DNA from: Acidimicrobilacustris europaeus
Lineage (GTDB): Bacteria > Actinomycetota > Acidimicrobiia > Acidimicrobiales > Acidimicrobilacustridaceae
Direction: 5' to 3'
DNA length: 64,000 bases
Assembly (NCBI GenBank): GCA_965194515.1
Contig: OZ239146.1
Location: 1,302,001-1,366,000 of the forward strand
In this document: one piece after another, positions 16,814 to 25,824 of the stretch
Position numbering within the stretch: the first letter of the stretch is position 1
Layout of the letters: each line of letters starts with the position of its first letter
Program-made: the position numbers and the translations under genes
The notes under the pieces: generated by a model
Seen by the model: only the letters and a program-made list of their open reading frames with translations
What the model was told of the DNA's origin: nothing
The model's database searches: none

Positions 16814-17932
16814 TCACTCTGACGAGTAGTGATTCCAACGAGTGAGTTCTGCCGCCGACCGACGCGGTGTGATCCTGAAATCGGTGCCCTTTGTGTGAGC
16901 CACAGGAAACAGGCCTACCTGCATCCACTTCTCGTAAGGGATTCCCAGGAGTTCAGCAACTTCTCGTTCACGGATGAGTGTCAGCGTTGTCCACGCTGAA
17001 CCAAGACCACGTGAACGCAACGCCAGCATGAACGACCACAGAGCGGGAACAACCGAACCCCAACGGTTGGCCTGCCAAAACGTTGATGTTCGATCAGCGT
17101 GCGCGCCTTCGCCGTCTCCATCAGTGCGACCGGCAACCAGTGGAACGCACAGCACCGGAACGTTCTGCATGTTCTCGGCAAGGAACGCGACGCTTTGAGC
17201 AATCCGCTGCTGCGCACCCGATGACCGATCGATCACATCTTCAGCCGCCTCAGTTCGAGCACGTCCGGTGAAATCAGACATTGCCGACCGGTAGATGTCG
17301 GCCAACTTCTGCTTCGTCTCCGGATCATCGATAAAGAGAAAGCGATACGGCTGCTGATTCGAGCCGTTCGGTGCGTGCACTGCAATCTCCATACATTCGG
17401 CGATGACGTTGCGATCGACGGGGCGATCAAGATCAAGTCGTCGACGCACCGAAGGAGTCGTCATCAGCAATTCATCAGGGTCGTGAACAACGAGCGGGCC
17501 CTGGAAAAGTGTTTCGTAGGCATTCAGCGTTCCCCAATGTTCCCAAATTCGATCAATGAGGCCTTCGTCGTTGAACCGGAAGAGAAAGCCGTAGACGTTT
17601 TCGTAGGGCTTGCCGCCGATGGTCGTCGCCTTGTAGAGGTGTTGACGAAAGACGTACGGGCCATCGGCGATGGTGTGCACGTCGTGAAAGCTGATGGTTG
17701 AGAGGTCGTATCGATCGATTCGACGACCACTTGGCTGCCGCGGCGAAGGCGCTCGTCCCAGAATGCGCGCACCAACTTCATCTTTTCCACGAAACACCGT
17801 TTGCCCGGGAACCGCCGGAAACTTTCCAAGACCGTTCCACCACTCGATGTCTTCGGTCATGAACGACAGACGGTCGACCTCGCGTCCAGCGACAAAGAAC
17901 TGTTCGACTGCGGATTTATTGCGATCGCTCAC
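16814..17932 (-). CDS. fusion of NTF2-like domain and nitroreductase
   Basis: A protein of about 372 residues with two parts. Residues 1-150 have an NTF2/SnoaL-like pattern (AVEQFFVAGREVDRLSFM, DIEWWNGLG, YGFLFRFNDEGLIDRIWEHWG). Residues 165-372 form a nitroreductase domain with AVHAPNGSNQQPYRF for FMN binding, ENMQNVPVL and ALRSRGLGSAWTTL. Nitroreductases reduce nitro groups, enones or quinones with FMN, and the NTF2-like part often binds or isomerises small hydrophobic substrates. The continuous frame shows a genuine fusion. GTG 17932 has GGGGGA just upstream; TTG 17944 is less likely. Confidence 0.75.
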   Translation of the reverse strand: MSDRNKSAVEQFFVAGREVDRLSFMTEDIEWWNGLGKFPAVPGQTVFRGKDEVGARILGRAPSPRQPSGRRIDRYDLSTISFHDVHTIADGPYVFRQHLYKATTIGGKPYENVYGFLFRFNDEGLIDRIWEHWGTLNAYETLFQGPLVVHDPDELLMTTPSVRRRLDLDRPVDRNVIAECMEIAVHAPNGSNQQPYRFLFIDDPETKQKLADIYRSAMSDFTGRARTEAAEDVIDRSSGAQQRIAQSVAFLAENMQNVPVLCVPLVAGRTDGDGEGAHADRTSTFWQANRWGSVVPALWSFMLALRSRGLGSAWTTLTLIREREVAELLGIPYEKWMQVGLFPVAHTKGTDFRITPRRSAAELTRWNHYSSE

Positions 17933-17998
17933 TTGATCCCCCAACCCAGCGGCGACACCGTCATCACCTAGTTGGCGAGCGTACTGCGAAGCGAGGAA

Positions 17999-18973
17999 TT
18001 AGATCTTTAACGGCTTATCGCTGAGACCCATCTGGACGCGATCTACAAGTCCCCCGAATTTCTGCTTGATCTCGGAACTTACCGACTCGAGATCGCCAAT
18101 TACAGCGAACTCGCGAAGCATCTCATCGGTAATCAAATCGCCCATCGCTACCCATTCGCCCTGTTTTGAAAGTCGGTTGAGTTCATCACCAACATCACCC
18201 CACCCGTGATGTTCTAGAACGCCGCGATAGGCCGGCGTTGAACCGTAAAACGCGAGTTGCTGACGAACAGCTGCCAGTTTCGGAGCGACCTCTGCATCGT
18301 CTCGGCCCACTGCCGACATAATCGGGATCGTCACTTCAACATCGCTGCGCGACCGATTTGAACGTTCAAGCCCTTTCGCAAGATTCACCATCGTGACGTC
18401 ACGCAAATAACTCGGCGTGGTGAAACCATGGGCCATCAACCCATCGGCGACCTCGCCAGCAACGGCCGTCATCGCGGGCCCAACCGCAGCAACGAAAATG
18501 CGCGGATCTCCACATTCACTCGGACCCTGATCAAACATTGGCGTCATCAAGGTGTGCCGGTAGTAGTCGCCCCGAAACGCAAGAGGCGTTCCTTCGTTCC
18601 ACGATTCCCAAATAGTCCGAATCGCGAGAACGAACTCGCGCATTCGAGCGGCGGGGTCAGACCACGGCATCGAGAAACGTTTTGTGATGTGGGGTTTGAT
18701 CTGGCTGCCGAGCCCGAGGATGAACCGCCCGTTCGACAGGCGGTTGATGTCGTTGGCAATCACCGCAGCGTTCATGGGATTGCGGGCGAAGGCGACGGCA
18801 ATACCCGTGATGAGATCAACCCTCTCAGTGGCAGCAGCACCCAATGTCAGCGGCAGGAACGGATCGTGGGAGATCTCGACTGCGACAACGCCATCAAAAC
18901 CTGCATCCTCGGCCCGCCGAATAGCGGCCGCCGCATCGGCGAGATTTCCGTGGATGATCGCATCGGTCTTCAT
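17999..18973 (-). CDS. LLM-class (F420-type) oxidoreductase
   Basis: A 324-residue luciferase-like fold protein. Its blocks are RRAEDAGFDGVVAVEISHDPFLPL, TERVDLITGIAVAFARNPMNAAVIANDINRLSNGRFILGLGSQ and DPRIFVAAVGPAMTAVAGEVADGLMAHGF. It resembles the actinobacterial TIGR03617-type F420-dependent group by its opening MKTDAIIHGN; substrate unknown. ATG 18973 is chosen because it starts the barrel, while the open frame upstream to 19135 overlaps the promoter of the divergent acyl-CoA dehydrogenase. That gene being 93 bp away suggests a joint role in acyl or steroid breakdown, which is inference only. Confidence 0.82.
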   Translation of the reverse strand: MKTDAIIHGNLADAAAAIRRAEDAGFDGVVAVEISHDPFLPLTLGAAATERVDLITGIAVAFARNPMNAAVIANDINRLSNGRFILGLGSQIKPHITKRFSMPWSDPAARMREFVLAIRTIWESWNEGTPLAFRGDYYRHTLMTPMFDQGPSECGDPRIFVAAVGPAMTAVAGEVADGLMAHGFTTPSYLRDVTMVNLAKGLERSNRSRSDVEVTIPIMSAVGRDDAEVAPKLAAVRQQLAFYGSTPAYRGVLEHHGWGDVGDELNRLSKQGEWVAMGDLITDEMLREFAVIGDLESVSSEIKQKFGGLVDRVQMGLSDKPLKI

Positions 18974-19066
18974 GGCGCCATTCTGACCCGCCCGCCCGCA
19001 TAGGCCTGACCGCCGGTGGGTGGATACGCTGCCGCAGTCACACTTCCCTCTTTGGAGCGCACCCGA

Positions 19067-21223
19067 ATGTCGATCGCCATCACCGAAGACCACCGCACCC
19101 TGGCTGACGTCACTGCGGATTTCCTTGAACGCCATGCGTCACGCGACGCCGCTCGCGAACTGCTCGAAGCCAAGGACGAGGTAATGCCCTCCTTCTGGTC
19201 GGCGCTTGCCGAACTCGGATGGCTCGGTCTTCACATTCCAGAAGAGAACGGCGGTTCCGGTTTCGGAATGCCCGAGCTTGTTGTCGTGGTTGAGCAGATG
19301 GGAGCAGGACTTGCTCCCGGCCCGTTCGTGTCCACCATCATCGCAAGCGCCGCGATTGTTGCTGCCGCCCCAGCCGATGTTGCCGCCCAGTTGCTTCCGG
19401 GTCTCGCTGACGGAACCGTGGTGGCTGGAATCGGATTCGGCGACGCACTTTCCACCAAGTCCAACACCATCGCAGGCACTGCTCGCAGTGTGCTCAGCGC
19501 AACACTCGCGAATCTCATCGTCGTCACGGTTGGAGATGACCTTGCGATCGTTGACGCAACTGCAAAGGGCGTCGACATCCGCACGATGACCAACCTCGAC
19601 CCAACCCGTCGCAGCGCACAGGTCACGTTCGACGATGCTCAAGCGATCATCGTTCCCGGCGGCGCTCAGTCGCTTATTGATTACGCACGACTCCTTCTGG
19701 CCGCTGAAGCGACTGGCGTTGCCCGCGCAACCACCGACATGGCGGCCGACTACGCCCGCGAGCGTCAGCAGTTCGGTCGAGCAATCGCCATGTTCCAAGC
19801 GGTGAAGCATCACTGCGCCAACATGCTTGTGGAAACGGAAATCGCAACTGCTGAAGTTTGGGACGCGGCCCGTGCTGCTTCGGCCGGCGGCGAACAGTTC
19901 TCCTACGCCGCGGCAATGGCAGCGACCACTGCAGCGCATGCCGGCGACCGCAATGCGCAGATGAACATCCAGGTTCACGGTGGCATCGGATTCACATGGG
20001 AACACGACGCGCACCTCTATTTGCGACGCGCTCTTGCAATTGAGGCGCTTGTGGATGCCGAAACTGCCGCAATCGAAATTGCGAACCTTCTCCGCAAGGA
20101 CGTCAAGATCGTCCGAGCCGTGGAACTCCCACCCGAAGCCGAAGCATTCCGTGCCGAGGCTCGTGCAGCGATCGAAGCGGTCAAAGATCTTGACGGCAAC
20201 GAACGCGTTCGTGCCCTCGTGGCATCTGGCTACGCGGTTCCTCATTGGCCAAAGCCTTGGGGTCGTGCCGCAAGTGCCGTTGAACAGCTCGTCATCGAAG
20301 AAGAGTTCAACCGCGCCGGCGTAAAGCGTCCCGGCTACCAGATCACCGGCTGGGTCATCCTCACACTCACGCAGCACTCGACTGAGGATCAACTCGAGCG
20401 TTGGATCATGCCGGCGCTTAACCAGGAACTCATCTGGTGTCAGTTGTTCAGCGAGCCCGATGCTGGTTCCGATGCCGCTGGCGTCAAGACCAAGGCCACA
20501 CGAGTCGATGGCGGTTGGCTCATCAATGGACAGAAGGTCTGGACAACTGGCGCTCACCTTGCATCGTTTGGCCTCATCACTGTGCGCACAAACCCCGATC
20601 TACCGAAGCATCAGGGAATCACCTGCATGGTTGTCGACATGCACGCAGAGGGCGTCGAGATTCGCCCACTGCGCATGGTCAACGGTGGCGCCGAATTCAA
20701 CGAGGTGTTCTTCAACGATGTCTTCGTTCCCGATGACGATGTCGTCGGTCCCGTCGACGGCGGCTGGACCGTTGCTCGTGGCACGCTCGGCAACGAAAGC
20801 GTGAGCATCGGCAGCGGCGACGGAGCGATGGTCATTCCTCCGGCGTCATTCCTTGCACCGTTTGATGCAAACCCCGAACGACTCTCCGGCGGCGCTGGTC
20901 GCATCGGTCGTGCCACTGCTCGATCACAAGCGGCTGAAACCCTCAATGTGCGCAGTGCACAGCGGGCCGTCGCCGGTGGTGAACCCGGACCAGAAGGCGC
21001 GGTCACGAAGTTGCTGCTCACCGAGAACGCCGAAGAAGCAGCGGCAATTCTTTTCGAACTCGCCGGAACAACAGGCGTTTACCTCGAAGACGAAGGATTC
21101 ATGGGCGGCACACTGCAACTCATGCATCGCGCATTGGCGATCGCCGGTGGCACCTCCGAGATCAAGCGCAACCAAATCGGCGAGCGCATCCTCGGACTTC
21201 CGCGCGATCCGCTGATCAACTAA
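19067..21223 (+). CDS. tandem acyl-CoA dehydrogenase fusion, FadE34-like
   Basis: A 718-residue protein made of two acyl-CoA dehydrogenase domains. The first (about 1-345) contains GWLGLHIPEENGGSGFG, YARERQQFGRAIAMFQAVKH and QVHGGIGFTWEHDAHLYLRR. The second (about 360-718) has QLFSEPDAGSDAAGVKTKA, WLINGQKVWTTGAH and a C-terminal HRALAIAGGTSEIKRNQIGERILGLPRDP. Heteromeric FadE enzymes of actinobacteria pair two such subunits; a natural fusion of this size is known as FadE34 of Mycobacterium, which acts on a steroid side-chain CoA ester. Steroid or bile-acid substrates are therefore a guess. GGAG lies about 8 nt before ATG 19067. Confidence 0.85.
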   Translation: MSIAITEDHRTLADVTADFLERHASRDAARELLEAKDEVMPSFWSALAELGWLGLHIPEENGGSGFGMPELVVVVEQMGAGLAPGPFVSTIIASAAIVAAAPADVAAQLLPGLADGTVVAGIGFGDALSTKSNTIAGTARSVLSATLANLIVVTVGDDLAIVDATAKGVDIRTMTNLDPTRRSAQVTFDDAQAIIVPGGAQSLIDYARLLLAAEATGVARATTDMAADYARERQQFGRAIAMFQAVKHHCANMLVETEIATAEVWDAARAASAGGEQFSYAAAMAATTAAHAGDRNAQMNIQVHGGIGFTWEHDAHLYLRRALAIEALVDAETAAIEIANLLRKDVKIVRAVELPPEAEAFRAEARAAIEAVKDLDGNERVRALVASGYAVPHWPKPWGRAASAVEQLVIEEEFNRAGVKRPGYQITGWVILTLTQHSTEDQLERWIMPALNQELIWCQLFSEPDAGSDAAGVKTKATRVDGGWLINGQKVWTTGAHLASFGLITVRTNPDLPKHQGITCMVVDMHAEGVEIRPLRMVNGGAEFNEVFFNDVFVPDDDVVGPVDGGWTVARGTLGNESVSIGSGDGAMVIPPASFLAPFDANPERLSGGAGRIGRATARSQAAETLNVRSAQRAVAGGEPGPEGAVTKLLLTENAEEAAAILFELAGTTGVYLEDEGFMGGTLQLMHRALAIAGGTSEIKRNQIGERILGLPRDPLIN

Positions 21224-21236
21224 GCGGTCGACCTGA

Positions 21237-21257
21237 GTCGGGACTAACAGACCCGAC
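21237..21257 (+). terminator. possible weak terminator hairpin after the fadE34-like gene
   Basis: A 6-bp perfect stem (GTCGGG/CCCGAC) with a 9-nt loop lies 13 nt after the acyl-CoA dehydrogenase stop and before the opposing tRNA-Leu gene. No T-run follows, so this is a weak candidate. Confidence 0.3.
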
Positions 21258-21301
21258 GCCCACACAGATCACCGACGAACTCAGCGCATGACCGCACGTT
21301 G

Positions 21302-21385
21302 TGCCCGGAGTGGGATTTGAACCCACAAGCCCCGAAAGGCCGGGGGGTTTAAGCCCCCTGCGTCTGCCAATTCCGCCATCCGGGC
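21302..21385 (-). tRNA. tRNA-Leu (anticodon UAA)
   Basis: An 84-nt class II tRNA read on the minus strand. The acceptor stem GCCCGGA pairs with TCCGGGC. The anticodon stem GGGGG/CCCCC encloses the loop CUUAAAC, giving anticodon UAA. A long variable arm (GCCUUUCGGGGC region) and the T loop UUCAAAU complete the cloverleaf. It decodes UUA, a rare leucine codon in GC-rich genomes. The discriminator base is A and CCA is not encoded. No integrase gene or duplicated tRNA end is visible nearby. Confidence 0.97.
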
Positions 21386-21435
21386 TGGAATGAGACAACG
21401 GTACCGCCCCATTCAGTGGAGCTCCGCCGCAAGGA

Positions 21436-21867
21436 CTACGCCACCCGTGTCTGCGGCTGCCCAGCAGGCTGCGGGGCCCTGCGAGCGGCGTGACCAGCGG
21501 TAGGTCGCCCGGAGCGGCGCCGACCCTGGCGTGAGGACTCCACCGGTTCGCTTCCGCGCATGACGTCGGCCTCGACCGCACCCCACATCACTGTGCGAGC
21601 TGCGCCCGCTGTCGGACCACTGAGAGCATTGGCAACAAGCACGCCGTCGATCATGTCGGCCAGTACCGAGACCCACGGCCGACCTTTGATGCGAACAGAC
21701 ACGGTGACAGCCTCGACCCCAGCAGCGTCGACCTGGCGCTTCATGGTGCGATCGACGCCCTCGAGCCGCGGCGGACTGCGGAAACTTGGCACCACAAGCC
21801 CTGCGGCGCGCGCCACCTCGCCAAGTGATCGGGCGGCGGCTGCGAACCGCAGCGAGGAAGCTTCCAT
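21436..21867 (-). CDS. conserved hypothetical protein
   Basis: About 143 residues. The core FRSPPRLEGVDRTMKR, then VEAVTVSVRIKGRPWVSVLADMIDGVLVANALSG, has a mixed strand/helix pattern and looks like real coding sequence on this strand. The C-terminal 40 residues are basic and low complexity. No function is recognised. The ATG at 21867 (MEASSLRFAAAARSLGE) is preferred; an open frame continues upstream into the divergent nuclease gene. It lies 50 bp upstream of tRNA-Leu in the same direction. Confidence 0.55.
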   Translation of the reverse strand: MEASSLRFAAAARSLGEVARAAGLVVPSFRSPPRLEGVDRTMKRQVDAAGVEAVTVSVRIKGRPWVSVLADMIDGVLVANALSGPTAGAARTVMWGAVEADVMRGSEPVESSRQGRRRSGRPTAGHAARRAPQPAGQPQTRVA

Positions 21868-21937
21868 GGCCGCGATGATGCCGGAGAGGTGTGACAGTCC
21901 CCGCCCGTGTCCGAACCGCTCCGTACGATGCAACGAA

Positions 21938-22900
21938 ATGACTGACGCTGAGACTCCCCTCAATCCCGCGCAACAAGAGGTCCTCGACCTCCTCGGCGCC
22001 GCCCCCGAGGATCGTCCGTCATTCCCGCCCACCCTCAAGGCCACCCTGCGCGCCGACCTCGAAGATGCGCTCGCCGACCTCGCAAGCGAGATCAGTCCCG
22101 AGGCACCCCTCTTCGTCAATAAGCACGACCTCTCGATGGTTCATGGCTGCGAACTTCGCCATCTGGCCGAGAAGGAAACGCCGTTCGAATGGAGCCCTCC
22201 ACTCGCGCGCGGGACCATCGCTCATAAAGCCATCGAACTTTCAATGCATCAGCGTCGGCGACTCATTCCGCTTGAACTCGTCGACGAGGCGATGGACCGA
22301 CTCGAACGCTCAGACGATTCCATCTCGGCCTGGCTCGCAACCTGCTCCGAGACCGATAGGGCCGAACTGCGAGCCTTTGCCAATGAACGCGTGGCAACGT
22401 TCCTCGAATGCTTCCCGCCAATCAAGCCCGGCTGGTCGCCGGTCACCGAAGCACGCATGCGCCTCGAGCTCCTTGATCATCGAATCGTGATCTCGGGCCG
22501 ATCAGACCTCACGTTGGGTCGTGCCGATGGCCTCACCGCCGGCAAAGTCATCATCGATTTCAAGACTGGTTCAATGTCGCCATCGCATCTTGATGATTTA
22601 CGCCTCTACTCCCTGCTCGAAACGATGCGCATCGGAACGCCACCTCGGCTCGCCGCGTCGTACTACCTCGATGCTGGTGTCGCTCAAGCCGAAACGATTA
22701 CCGAGGGAGTCCTGCACTCGGCTGTTGCTCGTACCGCCGACGGCATTCGAAAACTGCACGAACTCTCTGTCGGCACTCGGGCTCCGGTTGTGCGCCCCAG
22801 TTGGGGATGTCGCTGGTGCCCGATTCGCACCACCTGCGCGCAAGGCAAGGCACATCTCGGCGAACTCGACGAAGAAAATGAACGTTTCGACGAGGATTGA
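21938..22900 (+). CDS. PD-(D/E)XK nuclease with Cas4/RecB-type iron-sulfur cysteines
   Basis: A 320-residue single-domain nuclease-like protein. The active-site pieces are His96 (TIAHKAIEL), Asp190 (SGRSDL) and D207-x-K209 in VIIDFKTGS. Four cysteines, Cys71 (HGC) and the C-terminal C-x2-C-x5-C at 291, 294 and 300 (CRWCPIRTTC), match the iron-staple of Cas4/AddB exonucleases that hold a 4Fe-4S cluster. A role in DNA-end processing is likely, but no helicase partner or CRISPR array is present. Similar stand-alone proteins are annotated as RecB-family exonucleases in actinobacteria. The start is ATG 21938. Confidence 0.8.
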   Translation: MTDAETPLNPAQQEVLDLLGAAPEDRPSFPPTLKATLRADLEDALADLASEISPEAPLFVNKHDLSMVHGCELRHLAEKETPFEWSPPLARGTIAHKAIELSMHQRRRLIPLELVDEAMDRLERSDDSISAWLATCSETDRAELRAFANERVATFLECFPPIKPGWSPVTEARMRLELLDHRIVISGRSDLTLGRADGLTAGKVIIDFKTGSMSPSHLDDLRLYSLLETMRIGTPPRLAASYYLDAGVAQAETITEGVLHSAVARTADGIRKLHELSVGTRAPVVRPSWGCRWCPIRTTCAQGKAHLGELDEENERFDED

Positions 22901-22917
22901 ATCTCGAACGATGAGGC

Positions 22918-24249
22918 TTAGATCGGATCGATAGCTGCTTCGGTTGCTTCCGCTTCAGCAATATGCAGCGCATCTTCAGCGCCGAATTCGTGATCAACGG
23001 CATCCATTGTTGAAAGTCGGTTGAGGACAAAGCGCATCACAACAAAAACGGCCAAGAACAAAGCACCTGCACCAGCGACAGTCTTTTGAACTCCGATGAC
23101 ATCGACCAGCCAGCCTTGAATGAGTGCGCCAAACGGAACAGCAGCGGTGAGCACCATCAGATAGAGCGCCATAGTGCGCCCGCGCATCTCTTCTTTGACC
23201 TGCAACTGCACGGTCGTGTTGAGGCTGGCGGTGATACCGAGGTAGCCAGCACCGGCGACAAGCAACGCTGCGGCGCCAACAAGGACAACTGGGGCTGCTC
23301 CAAGGGCCACAAGCGCCGCCCCGTAAGCGACCATCGCGATTGTCAACACGCGACTGCGACTGACTCGGCCACCGCGTCCCGCAACAATCGGCGCAACGAT
23401 GATTGCACCGGCGCCCATGCATCCGGCAAGGAGCCCGTACGCGCCGTCTCCGATTTCGTACACATCGGTTGCAAACACAACGAGCAGGTTGAACAACGGA
23501 CCGCCGAGCAATCCCAGTGAGCACACCACAATAAGGCAAGTAACGATGCCGGGCACAGTGCGGACATATCGCATGGCCTCGCGCATTTCAGCGATGGGCC
23601 GCGGCTTGCCAACCTTCACTGCGCGCACAAGGGGAGGAACAGAAACGACGAGCAAACCGCCGACCATGGCAAGAAACGAAATCGCGTTGATAAAAAAGCA
23701 CCAGCTCACGCCCAATGTTGCGAGGACGATACCGCCAAGCGCAGGTCCGAACGCTCGGGCCGCGTTGAACTGTGCGGAGTTCAATGTCACTGCATTCAAG
23801 AGGTGTTCACGCGGAACCAATTCGGTGACGAACGATTGCCACGCGGCAACGGTGAAACCACCTGCGAATGCACCAAGCGTGAGGATCACCAAGAAAAAGG
23901 CAATATTTCGCACGCCTTCGATCCATACGATCCAAAGCACCAATGTGATTGCCGCTTGGATCAGGCCGCCGATGATCAGAACCTTCCGACGATCGAAACG
24001 ATCTGCAACTGATCCTGCGTACGGTCCTGTAATCACCATCGGGGCATAGCCGAGGAATCCGGCAAACCCAAGCCACGCGCCACTTCCAGTGATTGTGTAG
24101 ATCACATAGGGGACAGCCACCATCTGCAGCCAAGATCCGCTGCTCGAAAGCAGCGACGCGCTCCACATCCAGCGAAAGTTGCGATAGCGAAATGCAACAA
24201 ATGCTCCATCAGGTTTTACTTGAGCGCGACCTGTCGCCGCATCGCTCAC
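22918..24249 (-). CDS. MFS transporter (EntS-like exporter family)
   Basis: A 443-residue major facilitator with about 12 hydrophobic segments. FRYRNFRWMWSASLLSSSGSWLQMVAVPYVIY and GSVADRFDRRKVLIIGG, the conserved loop 2-3 motif, place it in the MFS_3 (enterobactin exporter-like) family that typically exports hydrophobic compounds or siderophores. No siderophore genes lie nearby, so the substrate is unknown. The start GTG overlaps the stop of the GNAT gene (GTGA), implying coupled translation. Confidence 0.85.
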   Translation of the reverse strand: MSDAATGRAQVKPDGAFVAFRYRNFRWMWSASLLSSSGSWLQMVAVPYVIYTITGSGAWLGFAGFLGYAPMVITGPYAGSVADRFDRRKVLIIGGLIQAAITLVLWIVWIEGVRNIAFFLVILTLGAFAGGFTVAAWQSFVTELVPREHLLNAVTLNSAQFNAARAFGPALGGIVLATLGVSWCFFINAISFLAMVGGLLVVSVPPLVRAVKVGKPRPIAEMREAMRYVRTVPGIVTCLIVVCSLGLLGGPLFNLLVVFATDVYEIGDGAYGLLAGCMGAGAIIVAPIVAGRGGRVSRSRVLTIAMVAYGAALVALGAAPVVLVGAAALLVAGAGYLGITASLNTTVQLQVKEEMRGRTMALYLMVLTAAVPFGALIQGWLVDVIGVQKTVAGAGALFLAVFVVMRFVLNRLSTMDAVDHEFGAEDALHIAEAEATEAAIDPI

Positions 24250-24836
24250 GAGAGCCAGGCCTCGGACAGTGATGGGCCTCGTTCGATCCAGTCTTCGAAC
24301 GTGATGCCATAACGAACGTGGTCTTCCCAGTTCCCATCGATCTCAAGGAATCCCTTTGCGAGACCTTCATCGCGAAGTTCCAACTTTTCGACGACACGAC
24401 GACTCGCGGCATTGCGAGGAACAATCGCGATTTCGAGTCGGTGCAAGTGGAGATCATCGAAGCAGTACTTCGCCAGCACAACAACGGCTTCTGGGGTGTA
24501 GCCCTGACCAGCGCGCGCTTCGTCGATCCAGTAACCAATGCTTCCGGACTGAAACGGGCCCCGCTGCACCGCCGACAAATTGATCTCGCCGGAAAATTCG
24601 CCATCGACGAAGATGCCGAATCCATAGCCAGAGCCCAATTGCCGCTCCCGCTGTCGAGAGTTGCAACGGATCGTGAACGCCTCTCGATCCTCGATGACAT
24701 CGGGGGCACCAGGAGGACGAGTTGGCTCCCATTTTGTGAGCCACTCACTATTTCGTCGTCGGACCTCGCGCCATGCGGAAAAATCGGCCGCCACAAGTGG
24801 ACGAAGCAGTACTCGACGTCCGAACAAGGTGGTCAT
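24246..24836 (-). CDS. GNAT-family N-acetyltransferase (RimJ/RimL-like)
   Basis: About 196 residues with GRRVLLRPLVAADFSAWREVRRRN at the N-terminus, IGYWIDEARAGQGYTPEAV for the acetyl-CoA-binding loop (Q/R-x-x-G-x-A equivalent) and LHRLEIAIVPRNAASRRVVEKLELRDEG at the end. This is the RimJ/RimL pattern of acetyltransferases acting on protein N-termini or small amines. ATG 24836 is the likely start, while a further in-frame start at 24866 lacks conserved sequence. It is co-transcribed with the MFS gene. Confidence 0.82.
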   Translation of the reverse strand: MTTLFGRRVLLRPLVAADFSAWREVRRRNSEWLTKWEPTRPPGAPDVIEDREAFTIRCNSRQRERQLGSGYGFGIFVDGEFSGEINLSAVQRGPFQSGSIGYWIDEARAGQGYTPEAVVVLAKYCFDDLHLHRLEIAIVPRNAASRRVVEKLELRDEGLAKGFLEIDGNWEDHVRYGITFEDWIERGPSLSEAWLS

Positions 24837-24906
24837 GAGAGGCGATCCTAGCGACCAACCTTGCACCCACGATGAGCCCCCGTCGGCGACTCAGAGGTGT
24901 CGTTCG

Positions 24907-25824
24907 TCAGGAATCCGCGAGGAGGGACATGGCCAGCCCGTCGAGTATGTCTGACTCTGAAACCAGACATTCGTCGAGACCGAATTTTCGCATCGTCGCT
25001 ACCAGAACACAGAGGCCACCAACAATGACGTCGGCCCGTTGTTCTTCAAGTCCAGGATTCTCTTTGCGCTCTTTGATCGACTCGGTGGCCAATGTCCGGA
25101 ACACGTCTTCGACCGCCGGACGGGTAAGAACCAGATGATGAATCTGTTCGCGGTCGTACTCGGCCAAACCCAGTTCTACCGAAGCAGTGTTGCTTACCGT
25201 TCCAGCAAGACCCACGAATGTCTGGGCGCTACCCAATTCGGGAATCTCGCGCAGCACATCGTCAAGATAGATATCGATAACGGAAAGTGCCTGTGAAAGT
25301 TCTTCAGCCGTAGGTGGATCGTGATGAAGCCAAGCTTCCGTCATCCGCACGCAACCCATGTCTACCGAAATGGTTGATTCCGCTTCGGTGGTTCCGAGAA
25401 CAAACTCCGTAGAACCGCCGCCAATATCGCAAACCAGGAACGGGCCGAGTGCGGGATCAAGATCAGCAGTTGCGCCGAGAAAAGAAAGGCGCCCTTCTTC
25501 TTCGCCGGAGATGACTTCCGGCATGACGCCCAAAATCTCCTTCGCCGCGTGAAAGAAGTCATCGCGGTTTGATGCATCGCGAGACGCGGAAGTTGCTGCC
25601 ATGCGAATACGCGTCGCTCCATGCTGGTCGATAACCTCGCGGTACTCACGCAACACTGCAAGCGTTCGTTCAATTGCTTCTGGATCGAGACGTCCGGTCG
25701 CGTCGACGCCCTGACCAAGTCGCGTGATGCGCATCAAACGCACTATCTGCGTTTTGCCATCGGCGGTGATGAGCAATCGAACCGAATTCGTGCCGCAATC
25801 AATCGCCGCAACTGGAGCAGTCAT
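24907..25824 (-). CDS. ppx: exopolyphosphatase / pppGpp phosphohydrolase (Ppx/GppA family)
   Basis: A 305-residue sugar-kinase/actin-fold phosphatase. The N-terminal phosphate loop AAIDCGTNSVRLLI, ISGEEEGRLSFLGA with the catalytic Glu and the second phosphate loop LVCDIGGGSTEFVLG are diagnostic. Short single-module Ppx of actinobacteria hydrolyse long or short polyphosphate and sometimes (p)ppGpp. The ATG overlaps the DUF501 stop (ATGA), an arrangement preserved in Mycobacterium (Rv1025-Rv1026). Confidence 0.92.
   Translation of the reverse strand: MTAPVAAIDCGTNSVRLLITADGKTQIVRLMRITRLGQGVDATGRLDPEAIERTLAVLREYREVIDQHGATRIRMAATSASRDASNRDDFFHAAKEILGVMPEVISGEEEGRLSFLGATADLDPALGPFLVCDIGGGSTEFVLGTTEAESTISVDMGCVRMTEAWLHHDPPTAEELSQALSVIDIYLDDVLREIPELGSAQTFVGLAGTVSNTASVELGLAEYDREQIHHLVLTRPAVEDVFRTLATESIKERKENPGLEEQRADVIVGGLCVLVATMRKFGLDECLVSESDILDGLAMSLLADS

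Noticed and set aside
19139..20557. Long open frame of 472 codons antisense to the fadE34-like gene
   Set aside because: It is cysteine-, arginine- and glycine-rich without domain pattern and lies wholly opposite a clear enzyme gene; a codon-bias shadow.
21302..21385. tRNA-Leu as an integration site of a mobile element
   Set aside because: No integrase gene and no direct repeat of the tRNA 3' end are found on either side.
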